Assembly: GCA_045613545.1 (NCBI GenBank)
Contig: JAZLBD010000014.1
Span: forward strand, 1-42,316
Length of the DNA stretch: 42,316 nt
DNA from: Scatosoma sp045613545
Lineage (GTDB): Bacteria; Bacillota; Clostridia; Christensenellales; Borkfalkiaceae
Direction: 5' to 3'
Each line of letters opens with the position of its first letter. Within the stretch, counting starts at the first letter, position 1. Below are positions 1-9,996 of this stretch, one piece after another. Below the pieces are notes generated by a model. That model saw nothing but the letters and a program-made list of their open reading frames with translations, was not told the DNA's origin and made no database searches. The position numbers and the translations under genes were made by a program.

Positions 1-3000
1 TCCACGTCGCCGGATCCAGCATTCCAGAAACCGCCCGTGACAGAAACTGCCGTCGTATGCGTCAAAGTACCCGTATATTCAGCGGGAACAGCGCCGAGAT
101 CTTCCGTCGTTGCGGTATTCGTCGTATAACCGAATCCCGCATATTCCGTATAGTGGTTTTCCGTGACGGTTAAAGCACCGGAAGCGCTCGACACGGTAAT
201 CCATTCCACGGAGTAGATCGTGATCGTGGTTTGTGCGCCACCGCCATAGCCCCAAACTTGCAACCAGCTACCAAGACTCTTTTTGGATTCAAGTTCCGCT
301 TTCGTAATTCTCATTTCTGCGAATTGACCTGCAAATTGCATAGGATCGCCAGCGGATGCAATGTGTCCGTATTTACCATTATGGTAAATCTTGATCCAGT
401 CTGCATATTCCGTGCTCTCTGCGTTAATCGAGAAATTCTTGTATGGCGAAAGTTGCGGTCTGATTTCAAACGAGCTAGAAAGCGCTTCGCCGTCCACTCT
501 GTCCACTCTAAGCCATATCGAAAGGTAATCGGAATCTTTATAGCTATCGAGATTGTTCATTACGGAAGAGATATCCATATCCAAGCATACGTGATTCGGG
601 TCGGATTCATTACCCGTCACTTTTACAGACGTCGTCTTCGTGAATTCACCCGTGTAGCCTGCGGGAACGCCAGTTTCTACCGTTTCAATGCTTCTTGCAT
701 AGCCCCAGTTAAGTTCAGGATTGCTGGGATCTTGGATAGGAGCCATGAAGATGTTGTCTTCCGACCATGCGATTGCGTTTGCGGGAACGTCAACCACGTT
801 TTCTAGTTCTATCCATTCAGCCGAATAGATCGTGATCTTCGTTTGCGCGCCTGCGTCTGATACGTAGATTTGGAACCAAGGACCACAGCCTGCGCTATGT
901 CTCCATTCGAGGTCTGCTTTCGTAAGTCTTGCTTCTACGAATTCGCCCGTCGTCCATTGCGCTGCGGAAGTGAATACGTTATTCGGATAGCTAGGTTGCA
1001 ACCAACTGTACGTAGATCCGTAAATGTAGAGCCACTCGGTGTAAGCCGTTCCAACTTGGTCCACGTTTTGTTCGGGCGACAAGTTGAATCTAACTTCCGT
1101 ACCGTCGCTACAAGCCTCACCGTCCAATCTTTCAATCTTGAACCAGATGGAGAGGTAATCGTCGTCTTCAAAGCTATCGTAGTTGTTGAATACGTACGAA
1201 AGATCGAAGTCTAAACAAGTCTTGTAGTGCTCGTCAGTGCCACCCGTGACAGCAACCGAGAAGGTCTTCGTCAAAGATCCGTTATAGCCCGTAGGAATAC
1301 CCGTTTCTACCGATTCAATTCCGGTAGCCCAGCCCCAACCGTGATCGCTCATGAAGACGTTGTCTTGCGAGCATGCCACTACGTTTTCGGGAGCGTCGGA
1401 AACCACGGGATAATCGGGAACGACGGGAGCATCTTCGCCGATGTTCCATTCAGCCGAATAGATCGTGATCTTCGTTTGCGCACCAGCACCATTTGTGTAA
1501 AGTTGCATCCAAGGACCGCAACCGTCTTTATATCTAAAGTCAAGTTGCGCTTTCGTGATTCTAAGTTCTACGAAATCATCCGAGTAGAATTGATCCGCCG
1601 TACCAGGGATATATTGCGCGGGTACGTGACCGTACTTCGTCGTAGGAGCATAGATGAAGAGCCAATCTGCGTATCTTCCGTCGGAAGTAGTATCCAAGTT
1701 GTGTTCAGGAGCCAAGTTTGCTCTAAATTCCACGTCAGCGTCGGGTCTTTGACCGTCCACTCTTTCAATCTTGAACCAGATCGAAAGGTAATCGTTATCC
1801 TTAAAGCTATCGTAGTTATCGAACACGTAGGAAAGATCGAAGTCTAAGCAAGCGATGTTGCCCGTAGCGTAGCCGCCCATAACTTCGACGGAGGTTTGCT
1901 TCGTCAAAGGTCCAGTGTAGCCTGCGGGAATACCCGTTTGCACCGTTTCAGTACCGGAAGCCCAACTCCATCCGTGGTCACTTGCAAAGATGTTGTCTTT
2001 CGAGTAAGCAACGACGTTTTCAGGAGCGATAATCTCCCCTTCTTCTACGATGATCGTTCTCGTCATAAATCCGTACGATTTACCGTCTTTCATTACGTTA
2101 TAGATCGCTTCGTAGGTGCCGTAGAGCTTCGTCGAGAAGGTATTTTGCGTAATTGTGAAATTGGTTCCGTTTGTTAAAAGTTCGCCCGTCTTCACATTCT
2201 TGATTTCGCCCGTAAACGTTGCGGAATCAATTCTGGAATCCCCACTTGCATCGTAGCTAATATCGATGGGTTGATCCAATTTCGTCGAGACGATTTGATC
2301 CAAGGTTTGTACGAGCTCTACCGAGTAGAAATACATATTCCAGTAGTAGCCACCGGGAGTCATGGAAACGTACATGTCAAGCGTGACCGTGTTATAGTTG
2401 ATCGCTTCTTCAATCCAATACCCTTTACCGGTGTTCACGTACACACCGACCGTAGGATTCGATTCCATTCTTCCCTTGATATCGCCAACTGTAATGCGGA
2501 TGGGGAACCAAGCGTTATGTTTTGCCTTCACAGGGAAATCCAACATTTCGGAGGTTCTTCCCAAATCGCCGTTATATGCCAAGCCTTCCGACGTGGTAAG
2601 AGTCGTCGAGAAACGAGACATTTCGGGTTCGTTTGTTTCCAAATATACCCAAACTTCAATATAGTCGGTGTCTTTTAATTGTCCAGCGTTGATTGCTTCG
2701 AAGACTTCTTCCATCTTCCAACCGCCGATAACGGTAGGAATGCCACGACCCGTACCAGCGCCGTAGTACGCTTCCGCTTTGACCATCGTTTGACCGGTCA
2801 AATCGCTCGTCACGCCCACGGAAAGAGGGCCTTTATATCCGTCTTCTGCCGTCGGAACACCGATTTCGGCAGGAATATTGTTGTCCTTTACGACCGAAAG
2901 TTTTTCCGCGTGACCCCAAGCACTCTTTTGGAGTTTGGATGCGGTGTCGAAGCGAACGGCTACACCGGAACTCAAGTTTCTCGTATAGGTGTCCACTTTC

Positions 3001-4529
3001 GTCGATCCTCTATAAAGATCGTACGTGATCGTATAGCTACCTTGAGGCACGTTCACGTTTGCAGCGGTCGTTTCATCGCCCGTCAACGAGAAAGTATTGC
3101 CTTCTACATTGGAAGAAATCGACCAGTCGTAGGCGTTGAACCAACCGGTATACATACCGGGAATTTCAATGTTAGCGTCGCCGAATACCGTCGCAACGTC
3201 GGTAAGCGTTAAGAATTCTACCGAGAAAAGTTCGAGGTAGTAATCTCCTGCTTGATCGCCCTCCAAAATAATGGAGAACGCGAAGTTGTTCATACCAGCG
3301 AATACGCTTTTGAAATCTCCAAGCGTAAGCGTGTAGTTCGTCCAACCGCCTTCAGCGTCGTAGCTTTCAGCGCCGGTCAAACCTGCGTCTTCATAACCCG
3401 TGTTGGTGACTTTATAAAGGTACATCGTCCCGCCAGAACGAGCCGAATACGTTTCATCGTTCTCGCCTTTATACCAAGCTCTTACCCAGAAGCTGATTTT
3501 AGCGTCGTCCGAGAATTGGCCCAAATTGCTCCAAGCCTTGCTCGTGGACGAGAACAAGTTAAATCTGAAAAGAGGGTTTTGGTTGGAGGTATTGTTATAC
3601 TTTCTGACGAACATTCTGTACGTCGTGTCATACCCCAAATCTTCGTTTTCAAGATCAATAAGGCCGTTATAACGGGAAGCTTGCAAAGATTCCAAGAATT
3701 CCGTCTTGTTTTGGTTCATACCAGGAGCAACCTTATCGCCCATGTCTTCGTCCGTGTATTTTACGTACTCACCGGGGTTAATTTCGTTTCTGGTATCGGG
3801 CGCTTGACCGTATTGGTTGTTGGCAAAGCCGTACATTTCTTCCGTCACGTCGCCAACGGGCGCAAGCAAGAACAAATCCGAGTACTTTTCCGCACCGCGG
3901 ATTACGACTCTACGTACGAGCGTACCCGTTTCACCGTCAAGTTCTAACGTATATTTTACGTAGTAAATGCCTTTGCTAAGCGGGTTTTGCATCGTATTTT
4001 TGAGTTTCATTCCGTTCAAGACTTGACCGGTGACGTCCACCGTCAATTCTTTGTCGGTATAAACTTGAATACCACCCGAAGCCACTTGTATGTTGGGCGA
4101 GGTGTAATGCACGGAGCTAATCGTAAGGTCGATGTCGCCAACGCCTTGATATTCGTAAATATCCGCAACTGTAGCGGAAATTTTAGCCGTGACCGTCACG
4201 TCGCACGAAAGGGTATACTCGTTATCCCCGTAAGGGATGAACACCATAACTTTCGTTTCACCGGGACGAATCCCTACGATTTGACCGTGTTCTGCCGACG
4301 CGAACAGAGTATCTTCAGGGATGTACTGCACCGGTCCGTTATACAATTCCCCATCTTTAAGAACGTGGATTGCGTAGGGTTCACCGCCTACCGCAACTTT
4401 TACTTTCGTGCAGTCAAGGGAGAATCCGCCGGTTTTATTCTTATCGCACGATACGATAAACAAACCGCAGAAAAGAGAGAATAATACCGTCAAAATGGTA
4501 AGTAATACGCGTTTCGTATATTTTTTCAT
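1..4529 (-). CDS. Giant surface lipoprotein with tandem beta-sandwich-like repeats (C-terminus beyond the window)
   Basis: The frame is open from ATG 4529 (preceded by AAGGAGGG) to the left edge, 1509 codons without a stop. Residues 1-28 form a lipoprotein signal: basic start, hydrophobic core, lipobox IVSC with Cys28. Residues 35-110 resemble a bacterial Ig-like domain. The rest is a series of beta-rich modules, each ending in a strand of the type YSxEW or FSVEF (anchors near residues 439, 739, 1028, 1239 and 1443). The last three complete units (about 835-1028, 1046-1239, 1249-1443) are clear tandem repeats: PENVVA-like start, GYTGxLTK, then DLSYVF and DYLSIWFKIER. A fourth copy is cut by the edge. 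No catalytic motif was recognised. It lies 14 bp after the preceding lipoprotein gene and ends the visible glycan operon. I infer carbohydrate binding at the cell surface; adhesion is an alternative. Confidence 0.85.
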   Translation of the reverse strand, partial: MKKYTKRVLLTILTVLFSLFCGLFIVSCDKNKTGGFSLDCTKVKVAVGGEPYAIHVLKDGELYNGPVQYIPEDTLFASAEHGQIVGIRPGETKVMVFIPYGDNEYTLSCDVTVTAKISATVADIYEYQGVGDIDLTISSVHYTSPNIQVASGGIQVYTDKELTVDVTGQVLNGMKLKNTMQNPLSKGIYYVKYTLELDGETGTLVRRVVIRGAEKYSDLFLLAPVGDVTEEMYGFANNQYGQAPDTRNEINPGEYVKYTDEDMGDKVAPGMNQNKTEFLESLQASRYNGLIDLENEDLGYDTTYRMFVRKYNNTSNQNPLFRFNLFSSTSKAWSNLGQFSDDAKISFWVRAWYKGENDETYSARSGGTMYLYKVTNTGYEDAGLTGAESYDAEGGWTNYTLTLGDFKSVFAGMNNFAFSIILEGDQAGDYYLELFSVEFLTLTDVATVFGDANIEIPGMYTGWFNAYDWSISSNVEGNTFSLTGDETTAANVNVPQGSYTITYDLYRGSTKVDTYTRNLSSGVAVRFDTASKLQKSAWGHAEKLSVVKDNNIPAEIGVPTAEDGYKGPLSVGVTSDLTGQTMVKAEAYYGAGTGRGIPTVIGGWKMEEVFEAINAGQLKDTDYIEVWVYLETNEPEMSRFSTTLTTSEGLAYNGDLGRTSEMLDFPVKAKHNAWFPIRITVGDIKGRMESNPTVGVYVNTGKGYWIEEAINYNTVTLDMYVSMTPGGYYWNMYFYSVELVQTLDQIVSTKLDQPIDISYDASGDSRIDSATFTGEIKNVKTGELLTNGTNFTITQNTFSTKLYGTYEAIYNVMKDGKSYGFMTRTIIVEEGEIIAPENVVAYSKDNIFASDHGWSWASGTETVQTGIPAGYTGPLTKQTSVEVMGGYATGNIACLDFDLSYVFDNYDSFKDNDYLSIWFKIERVDGQRPDADVEFRANLAPEHNLDTTSDGRYADWLFIYAPTTKYGHVPAQYIPGTADQFYSDDFVELRITKAQLDFRYKDGCGPWMQLYTNGAGAQTKITIYSAEWNIGEDAPVVPDYPVVSDAPENVVACSQDNVFMSDHGWGWATGIESVETGIPTGYNGSLTKTFSVAVTGGTDEHYKTCLDFDLSYVFNNYDSFEDDDYLSIWFKIERLDGEACSDGTEVRFNLSPEQNVDQVGTAYTEWLYIYGSTYSWLQPSYPNNVFTSAAQWTTGEFVEARLTKADLEWRHSAGCGPWFQIYVSDAGAQTKITIYSAEWIELENVVDVPANAIAWSEDNIFMAPIQDPSNPELNWGYARSIETVETGVPAGYTGEFTKTTSVKVTGNESDPNHVCLDMDISSVMNNLDSYKDSDYLSIWLRVDRVDGEALSSSFEIRPQLSPYKNFSINAESTEYADWIKIYHNGKYGHIASAGDPMQFAGQFAEMRITKAELESKKSLGSWLQVWGYGGGAQTTITIYSVEWITVSSASGALTVTENHYTEYAGFGYTTNTATTEDLGAVPAEYTGTLTHTTAVSVTGGFWNAGSGDV

Positions 4530-4543
4530 TCCTTTATCCCTCC

Positions 4544-5596
4544 TTATGCCTCATCCGCTTCAGGCACCACGAAAGGCTCGCCGTAAATCGCGGAAATAGC
4601 CATCGTTTTGAATATATAATCGAACCCGAAACGGATAAACAAGCCCTTACAATCCGCCAAGTCGATCATCCCTTCATAACCCGTCGAAGGATAGCTCCCC
4701 ACTTCCGGAACGGAGGTAAATTTCGAGTAGTCCGTCACGATATAGGTATGGTCTTCCCCTTCTACTTCCGCCGTCATAGGATCGTCGCCCGTCATTTCTT
4801 TCGGAGCGATGATGATCTTTTGCCATCCCGCGCGCTCTTCACCGTCAAACGCATGCACTTTACCTTGGAACATACCGATGTTGATGTCGCCGACATCCGC
4901 TTCAAGGCAAGGATTGTATGCGTAGAAATAGATTTGACCGAATTTTTGATCCCAATTATAGTGCAAAGGATCGTCGAGCGCAAGTCTCGGGAAGTTGGTA
5001 TAGTTCTTGATCGTGATAAAAGATTTGGAAATCACGTTTCCATCCTCGTCTTTCACGACGGGGATATTGTCGACGCTCGTCACGTCGTCCTCATTTTCAA
5101 GATCCCAGAAACGGATACGAAGCCCGTTAATACCGGAATCGTAAACGTGTCCTTCAAGACCTGCGATCGTATCGAACGCATAGATCTTATTGAAGGCAAG
5201 CGCGTTATCTGCTTCCACCACTTCAAAGTGCACTTTCACGGGCGTGGAAATATTATTCGATGCGTCTTTTGCAGTGATAATCATTTCTTTCATGCCAACT
5301 TCCGTGAAGGTGTGCACTGCGCCGGGCAAAACGTCTTGGCCGTCGATTTTATAGGTAGCCGTCACGTTATATTCGGTGAACTCCACGTCGGGAAGGACAA
5401 AGTTCGAGTTGACCGCTACCACTTTATACTTGTAGGAAGTACGGATTTTAGCCGCCGTCTCGTCCGCAACCGTTTCCTTTTGAGGCACGAAATATTCAGG
5501 TTCGTCTTCCCCAGCTCCGTTATCGCAAGCAACACAAAGCACCGAGGAAAAAGCAAGTACCATAGAAAGAATCGTTTTCGTAAATTTTTTCATCAT
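4544..5596 (-). CDS. Surface lipoprotein, Ig-like plus carbohydrate-binding-like region
   Basis: A 350-residue protein. A lipoprotein signal spans residues 1-24 (lipobox CVAC, Cys24), so it should be anchored to the outer face of the membrane. Residues about 55-130 look like a HYR/Ig-type beta-sandwich (TFTEVGMKEMIITAKDASNN resembles those folds). The remainder is beta-rich, with several aromatic residues and no recognised catalytic motif. The start is one of two adjacent ATGs (5596 or 5593), 5 and 8 nt after AGGAGG; the mature protein is the same either way. The stop is 14 bp before the giant lipoprotein and the start 12 bp after the secreted protein upstream, so co-transcription is very likely. 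A glycan-capture role is inferred from context. Confidence 0.8.
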   Translation of the reverse strand: MMKKFTKTILSMVLAFSSVLCVACDNGAGEDEPEYFVPQKETVADETAAKIRTSYKYKVVAVNSNFVLPDVEFTEYNVTATYKIDGQDVLPGAVHTFTEVGMKEMIITAKDASNNISTPVKVHFEVVEADNALAFNKIYAFDTIAGLEGHVYDSGINGLRIRFWDLENEDDVTSVDNIPVVKDEDGNVISKSFITIKNYTNFPRLALDDPLHYNWDQKFGQIYFYAYNPCLEADVGDINIGMFQGKVHAFDGEERAGWQKIIIAPKEMTGDDPMTAEVEGEDHTYIVTDYSKFTSVPEVGSYPSTGYEGMIDLADCKGLFIRFGFDYIFKTMAISAIYGEPFVVPEADEA

Positions 5597-5608
5597 TTTT
5601 TCCTCCTA

Positions 5609-7036
5609 TTACGCCTCATACACAATGCGAAGATTGTTCACGTAGAAACTTACTTGTTCCGTTACGTCTTGAAGCGAAGTGCAAAGACGGAGACGGGAAA
5701 GCCCCTTACTCAAATCTATCTTCGAGAAATCGGTAAGTTCGAGCGTCGTCCATTGCCCTGCGGGAAGTTTCGTCCAAACGTCAGTATAGGTAATCTTACC
5801 GTAGTCGTACGGCCATTCGTATTGAGGCCCCATTGCGATACCGCTCTTATCGTGAATACCGAAGCAAACTTCTTTGTCGAAGCCACAGTCGTTATACACG
5901 TCCACCAAAATCTTCGCCTTGCCGTTTTGCAAGTTGGAGAAGTTAAGCGTGTTCAAGTATGCGGGAGCAACCGTGAAGCCAGTCATGGAGTGGTCGTTCA
6001 TATAGTTGAAAATTCCCCAGTATTGGTAGTTGGCGTCCATATACTTCTTGTGCATAATCGGCGTAAGTCTCCATTCGAGAGAACCTACGTTATTCTCGTG
6101 GATATACTTATCGTTCGTGTTGTAATAAAGTCCTGAACCGGTCCCTGCTTCATATCCCGTCGTATTCCATTCGTTTTGGATTTCTGTGGTATAGTTCGCG
6201 CCCGTTTCATACACGTAGCGAAGGTCTGCAGACTGGTTGAAATTCAAGATTTCTTCCGCAGATTCAAACTTCTTGTCAATGATCACTTTACCGTCTTCGT
6301 CATAGATCGAATTTTCATCGACGTCGGCGTAGATATTATCCACGTAAATCTCGGCAGCGTCGTAGTAAAGATCGCCGGGTTTGGTCATAGGGTCGAGTTC
6401 TCTTTCGGCAATATCCTCTTCCGTGAGCACCTTCTTGTCGTAATCGAAGAAGAAGCAAAGGTCGGTGAAGAGTTCGCCTGCAAGTTCCGTTTGATACAAG
6501 AAACGGTTGGTGTTAACGTAAACGTCTTTCGTCGTGTTGGCGGGGATCGACACCACACCGAAGCTTACGGGACGATTGTTGATATAGATAAAAATTCTCG
6601 TGCGCACTTCGAAATCGTTTGCGTTTCTAACTTGCGCGCCGATTCTCGTCATATATATCCATTCAAAGCCGTAATCTTTGAAGTTGTGCGAGAGCAAATA
6701 GTCAAGCAAAATACCGCCACCGGTATCTTTTGCATACCCAGCCCAAGACTCGGAAAGTGATCCCTCCGTATAAAGACGCAAACTTCTGCCGTCAATAGCG
6801 TTCGTGTCTCCCGGTTGCGTCCAGTTATACGTACCGAGAGGAATGTATTGCGAGTTCCCGACCGGAGTAATACTTTGCACGTCCGTGAAGGTTTCAAAGT
6901 CTGCAAGCACGACTCTACGAGGCTCTACGGGGCTAGCCGAAGCGGTTTCCCTTGCCACAAACCCAACCGTCGTTGCGCCGATAATTCCTGCGAGCGCCAA
7001 AGAAGCAATTTTTACTGTTTTTTTAACGTTTTTCAT
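5609..7036 (-). CDS. Secreted beta-rich protein of unknown function
   Basis: A 475-residue protein with a classical signal peptide: basic MKNVKK start, hydrophobic core at residues 8-28, likely cleavage after ASA near residue 34. No lipobox cysteine and no C-terminal anchor are visible, so it is probably released or held non-covalently. The mature part has two stretches that read like jelly-roll carbohydrate-binding modules (about 40-240 and 260-475): alternating hydrophobic strands, many Trp/Tyr, and paired endings IYVDNIYA and FYVNNLRIVY. I do not recognise a named family. The start is set by GGAGGT 7 nt upstream, overlapping the stop of the GH123-like gene, which indicates tight coupling to it. 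Confidence 0.75.
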   Translation of the reverse strand: MKNVKKTVKIASLALAGIIGATTVGFVARETASASPVEPRRVVLADFETFTDVQSITPVGNSQYIPLGTYNWTQPGDTNAIDGRSLRLYTEGSLSESWAGYAKDTGGGILLDYLLSHNFKDYGFEWIYMTRIGAQVRNANDFEVRTRIFIYINNRPVSFGVVSIPANTTKDVYVNTNRFLYQTELAGELFTDLCFFFDYDKKVLTEEDIAERELDPMTKPGDLYYDAAEIYVDNIYADVDENSIYDEDGKVIIDKKFESAEEILNFNQSADLRYVYETGANYTTEIQNEWNTTGYEAGTGSGLYYNTNDKYIHENNVGSLEWRLTPIMHKKYMDANYQYWGIFNYMNDHSMTGFTVAPAYLNTLNFSNLQNGKAKILVDVYNDCGFDKEVCFGIHDKSGIAMGPQYEWPYDYGKITYTDVWTKLPAGQWTTLELTDFSKIDLSKGLSRLRLCTSLQDVTEQVSFYVNNLRIVYEA

Positions 7037-7048
7037 AATCTTACCTCC

Positions 7049-9739
7049 TTACCGCAACGTGTAGTAGATGTTGGAAAGTGTCACGGTTGCACCGCAATCC
7101 AACACGAAGTCCGTATGATAGCTTCTAAACTTAAACGCGAAGGAATCTACGTCGTCAATATTTTGTCTATCTACGATAATGCGAAGGGTTCTTCTATAGA
7201 TGCGTTGCGCTTTATCCACTACGCAGTCGTCGTCGAACATAAACACGTCGAATTCCGTATCTGCCGAGCCCTTACGATAACAGAACATCATAGGAATTCC
7301 GCTCAATTCTTTCCCATCGAGCAAGGATTCGCCGTTAAATTGCACTTCCACCGTCATCGAAATGTAGCAAACGTCCATCGCGTCGCTTACCCCGAAGAAT
7401 TCCTTCGTAATCACGAATTCGGGCGAATAGTTCAAGTTTTCCGACATATCGTAGCCTTTGGAAGCTTTAATTTCAAGAGTGACGATATCGTTGGTGTTAT
7501 CGTAGCTAACGCTACCTTCCTTAATGATATCATTTCTGAGATGATCGAGAATGCTAATCCCAGCAAAAGGAGATCCTTTCATTTGTTCTTTGACTTGAGA
7601 TGCCGTCTTGGTTTCCAAAGCGTTCTTAATCATGCCTTGTTCAAACGCCATCGTTTCAAAGGTGTACGTTTTCCCGTTCTTAACGACCGTAATCGCAATG
7701 TACGGGTTTTCGTTAATGTTCCAAGAATAGCTATACGCGCCGTTTCCACTAAGCGTTTGGCCGTTTGCCGTCACGCTCGTCACACCCGCGTTATCCATGA
7801 AGAAGTTGATCGTAGCCGTCGTCTTGTCGATAGTGACACCGCTCGTCGCGAACTTCAAGTCGGATTTTGCAAGAAGGAACAAGTCCATAATCGCTTCGCG
7901 CATTTCTTGGAAAGTATGACCGTCGTTCGGGTTGTAAACGCAAGGTTGCGAGGAAAGCCCTCTGTTATAGATAAAGGACAAAATTTCGCTCACTTCTTTA
8001 TCTACGCCGTAGCCAGCCAAAAGGCCGTCGTTATACATCTTTTCGAATTCGTAGATAAGGTTGTAATCGTCCACACCGTCGCGATATGCACGGATACGAC
8101 CGGAAGGATACCAATCGTCGTCGTCTTGCTTTTCAATCGCCCAACGGCTCGCAGGATAGATTTGTTGGCTATCGCCGTGTCCACCGTTGAGTTGCGTATA
8201 ATAATCGCGAAGGGTGTATTCCGGCCATTGCATGATGTTGTCCATATCCCAGAACAAATATCCGCCCAAACCGTTCTTTGCACATTCCCAACCAAGACCT
8301 TTCATACCGTCTGCGTAGTTGGGAAGAGAATGCGCCGTGTTGGGGAAGTAGCCATTCGAATATGCGTATACTTTATGCCCGCCCTTTTCAGCCGACGCCT
8401 TGAACTCTTTCAAGATTTCTTCGTTACTGCCAGGACCGTTGTGACACAAGATGTACGTCATTGACCCCTCGGGATATTTGTCCGTTTGGAAGTCCTCTGC
8501 GCGAATCGTTCTTACCCAAAGGTCGTTCGAAATTGCAAGAGGGATTGACATCACTCTGTCTCTCCACATTTGGCTATCTTCCAAGGAAAGATCGAAATCG
8601 TTTTGTTCGCTACCCAATCCAAGTAGATCGCAAACCCCTACCATTTCGTCAATGTATTTTGCAACCACTTGCGCTGCATACGCGCCGTCTTGCGGTTCGT
8701 CCACCGCTTGCATATATGTCATACATCTTTCGAAGTAGTTGATGTTATCTTCGATCGAAGCTACCGCAAGCGCATAGATGTGTTGACGGAACCCTTGCGT
8801 GTCGTACGCTTGGTTGGGGATTTCAAAGTGCGAGAAGTTGGGATTATTCCAATACTTTCTAATTTGTTCCACGAACAAATCACTGTGAGCAGCTCCTCCC
8901 GGAGGGCATTGAGGCAAGATGTGATAGCTCAAACACATTTCGTACGCATCGGGAGAGAGAGTCATCCCCGAAGCGCCGGCGGATACCATGTACGATCTTT
9001 CTACCACGATATCGTCCACTTGTACCGTCAAAGGCATCTTGGTTTCTACGCCGTTCATCGTGACCGTGACGACCCCTTTATAAATGCCGGGCGCTTGTTG
9101 TTGGTCTGCCGTTACGTCGATAAACACGCCTTGATTTTTACCAGCCGTAATTTTGTTTTCGTTGAAATATACCGTTCTTTCCATCGGAACGAGCAAATCG
9201 GGATACATACCTTCCGCAACGTATTCGTAAGCGTACTTAAAGTTCGCTACGTTTTGAATGTAGTATTGCGTCCAAATATTCACTTTGTCGTCCCACTTAT
9301 ACGTATCCGTTCTCGTAGGAGAAATCGCAAACCAAGTCGGATCGTCGTAGTTGGATTCGATCACAGATTGACCGTCCGTACTTACGAGGTCGGAAACCGT
9401 CACTGAATACGAAGAAACGTTTTGCTTCGGCGTGAAGATAAGTTGCGCACTTTCTGTTTCCCCTCTAAACATACGAATGGAAAGACCTGCACCGCTCTCC
9501 CCGTCTTTCGATCCGTACAAGTCTGCGTCTCCAGCAAGCACCGTGGGGGAAACTCTTTGTCTTCCCTCCATTGATGCCGGATCTTGCAAAACATAGTAGC
9601 CGGAATAGGTAGACCACATTTCCGGACCGCTTGATGCCGTACCACGCTTTTGATCGATCGCTTGCGGAATCACGACTGCAGAAACGAGCGTTGCAGACGC
9701 GCAAAGACCAGCGATGGTAGCTTTCATCATTCTTCTCAT
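7049..9739 (-). CDS. GH123-like / DUF4091-family secreted glycoside hydrolase
   Basis: An 896-residue protein with an N-terminal signal sequence (hydrophobic residues 8-24). Residues 60-245 form a beta-sandwich like the N-terminal domain of GH123/DUF4091 proteins. Residues 250-570 read as the catalytic barrel: an Asp-Glu pair at 347-348 (QAVDEPQ) matches the acid pair of GH123 beta-N-acetylgalactosaminidases, and LGGYLFWDMD followed by GRIRAYRDGVDDYN matches the conserved end of DUF4091 domains. Residues about 640-896 add two beta-sandwich modules. The start is 6 nt after AGGAGG. As the only enzyme visible in the operon it probably supplies sugars to the adjacent importer. Substrate (GalNAc-containing glycan) is inferred from the family, not shown. 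Confidence 0.72.
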   Translation of the reverse strand: MRRMMKATIAGLCASATLVSAVVIPQAIDQKRGTASSGPEMWSTYSGYYVLQDPASMEGRQRVSPTVLAGDADLYGSKDGESGAGLSIRMFRGETESAQLIFTPKQNVSSYSVTVSDLVSTDGQSVIESNYDDPTWFAISPTRTDTYKWDDKVNIWTQYYIQNVANFKYAYEYVAEGMYPDLLVPMERTVYFNENKITAGKNQGVFIDVTADQQQAPGIYKGVVTVTMNGVETKMPLTVQVDDIVVERSYMVSAGASGMTLSPDAYEMCLSYHILPQCPPGGAAHSDLFVEQIRKYWNNPNFSHFEIPNQAYDTQGFRQHIYALAVASIEDNINYFERCMTYMQAVDEPQDGAYAAQVVAKYIDEMVGVCDLLGLGSEQNDFDLSLEDSQMWRDRVMSIPLAISNDLWVRTIRAEDFQTDKYPEGSMTYILCHNGPGSNEEILKEFKASAEKGGHKVYAYSNGYFPNTAHSLPNYADGMKGLGWECAKNGLGGYLFWDMDNIMQWPEYTLRDYYTQLNGGHGDSQQIYPASRWAIEKQDDDDWYPSGRIRAYRDGVDDYNLIYEFEKMYNDGLLAGYGVDKEVSEILSFIYNRGLSSQPCVYNPNDGHTFQEMREAIMDLFLLAKSDLKFATSGVTIDKTTATINFFMDNAGVTSVTANGQTLSGNGAYSYSWNINENPYIAITVVKNGKTYTFETMAFEQGMIKNALETKTASQVKEQMKGSPFAGISILDHLRNDIIKEGSVSYDNTNDIVTLEIKASKGYDMSENLNYSPEFVITKEFFGVSDAMDVCYISMTVEVQFNGESLLDGKELSGIPMMFCYRKGSADTEFDVFMFDDDCVVDKAQRIYRRTLRIIVDRQNIDDVDSFAFKFRSYHTDFVLDCGATVTLSNIYYTLR

Positions 9740-9928
9740 ATAAAACCTCCTATTTTTTCAAATAAACCGTCTCAAAAACGTTGCTTCGTCCCACCCAGGG
9801 GCTTAAACACCGAAAATCTTACAGTTTATAAATTTACCTTTTTAATCGCAATAAAAATACGTTTTTTGCGTTGTCTTTTTTAGCTTAAGAAAGAGGAAAT
9901 CTTACCTTAAGCTTCCTTTATTCCCTTC

Positions 9929-9960
9929 GTTCGTCACGCGCAAAACTACGCGTGACGAAC
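9929..9960 (-). other. Perfect 12-bp stem-loop between binding-protein and hydrolase genes
   Basis: Arms 9929-9940 and 9949-9960 are perfectly complementary around an 8-nt loop, 37 bp after the binding-protein stop. No run of T follows in the transcript direction, so it is not a normal intrinsic terminator. An intercistronic hairpin protecting the upstream message, or a protein-binding palindrome, fits better. Confidence 0.6.
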
Positions 9961-9996
9961 AAAAGCTTTCCCTTTACGTTATGATAATACTACTTA

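Noticed and set aside
231..4484. Long plus-strand open frames opposite the giant lipoprotein gene
   Set aside because: They lack ribosome binding sites and known domains, are Arg/Val/His-rich, and lie opposite a minus-strand frame with signal peptide, lipobox and repeats. They are codon-bias shadows.
9949..9960. Intrinsic terminator after the binding-protein gene
   Set aside because: The stem is perfect but no T-run follows in the transcript direction; kept as a stem-loop instead.
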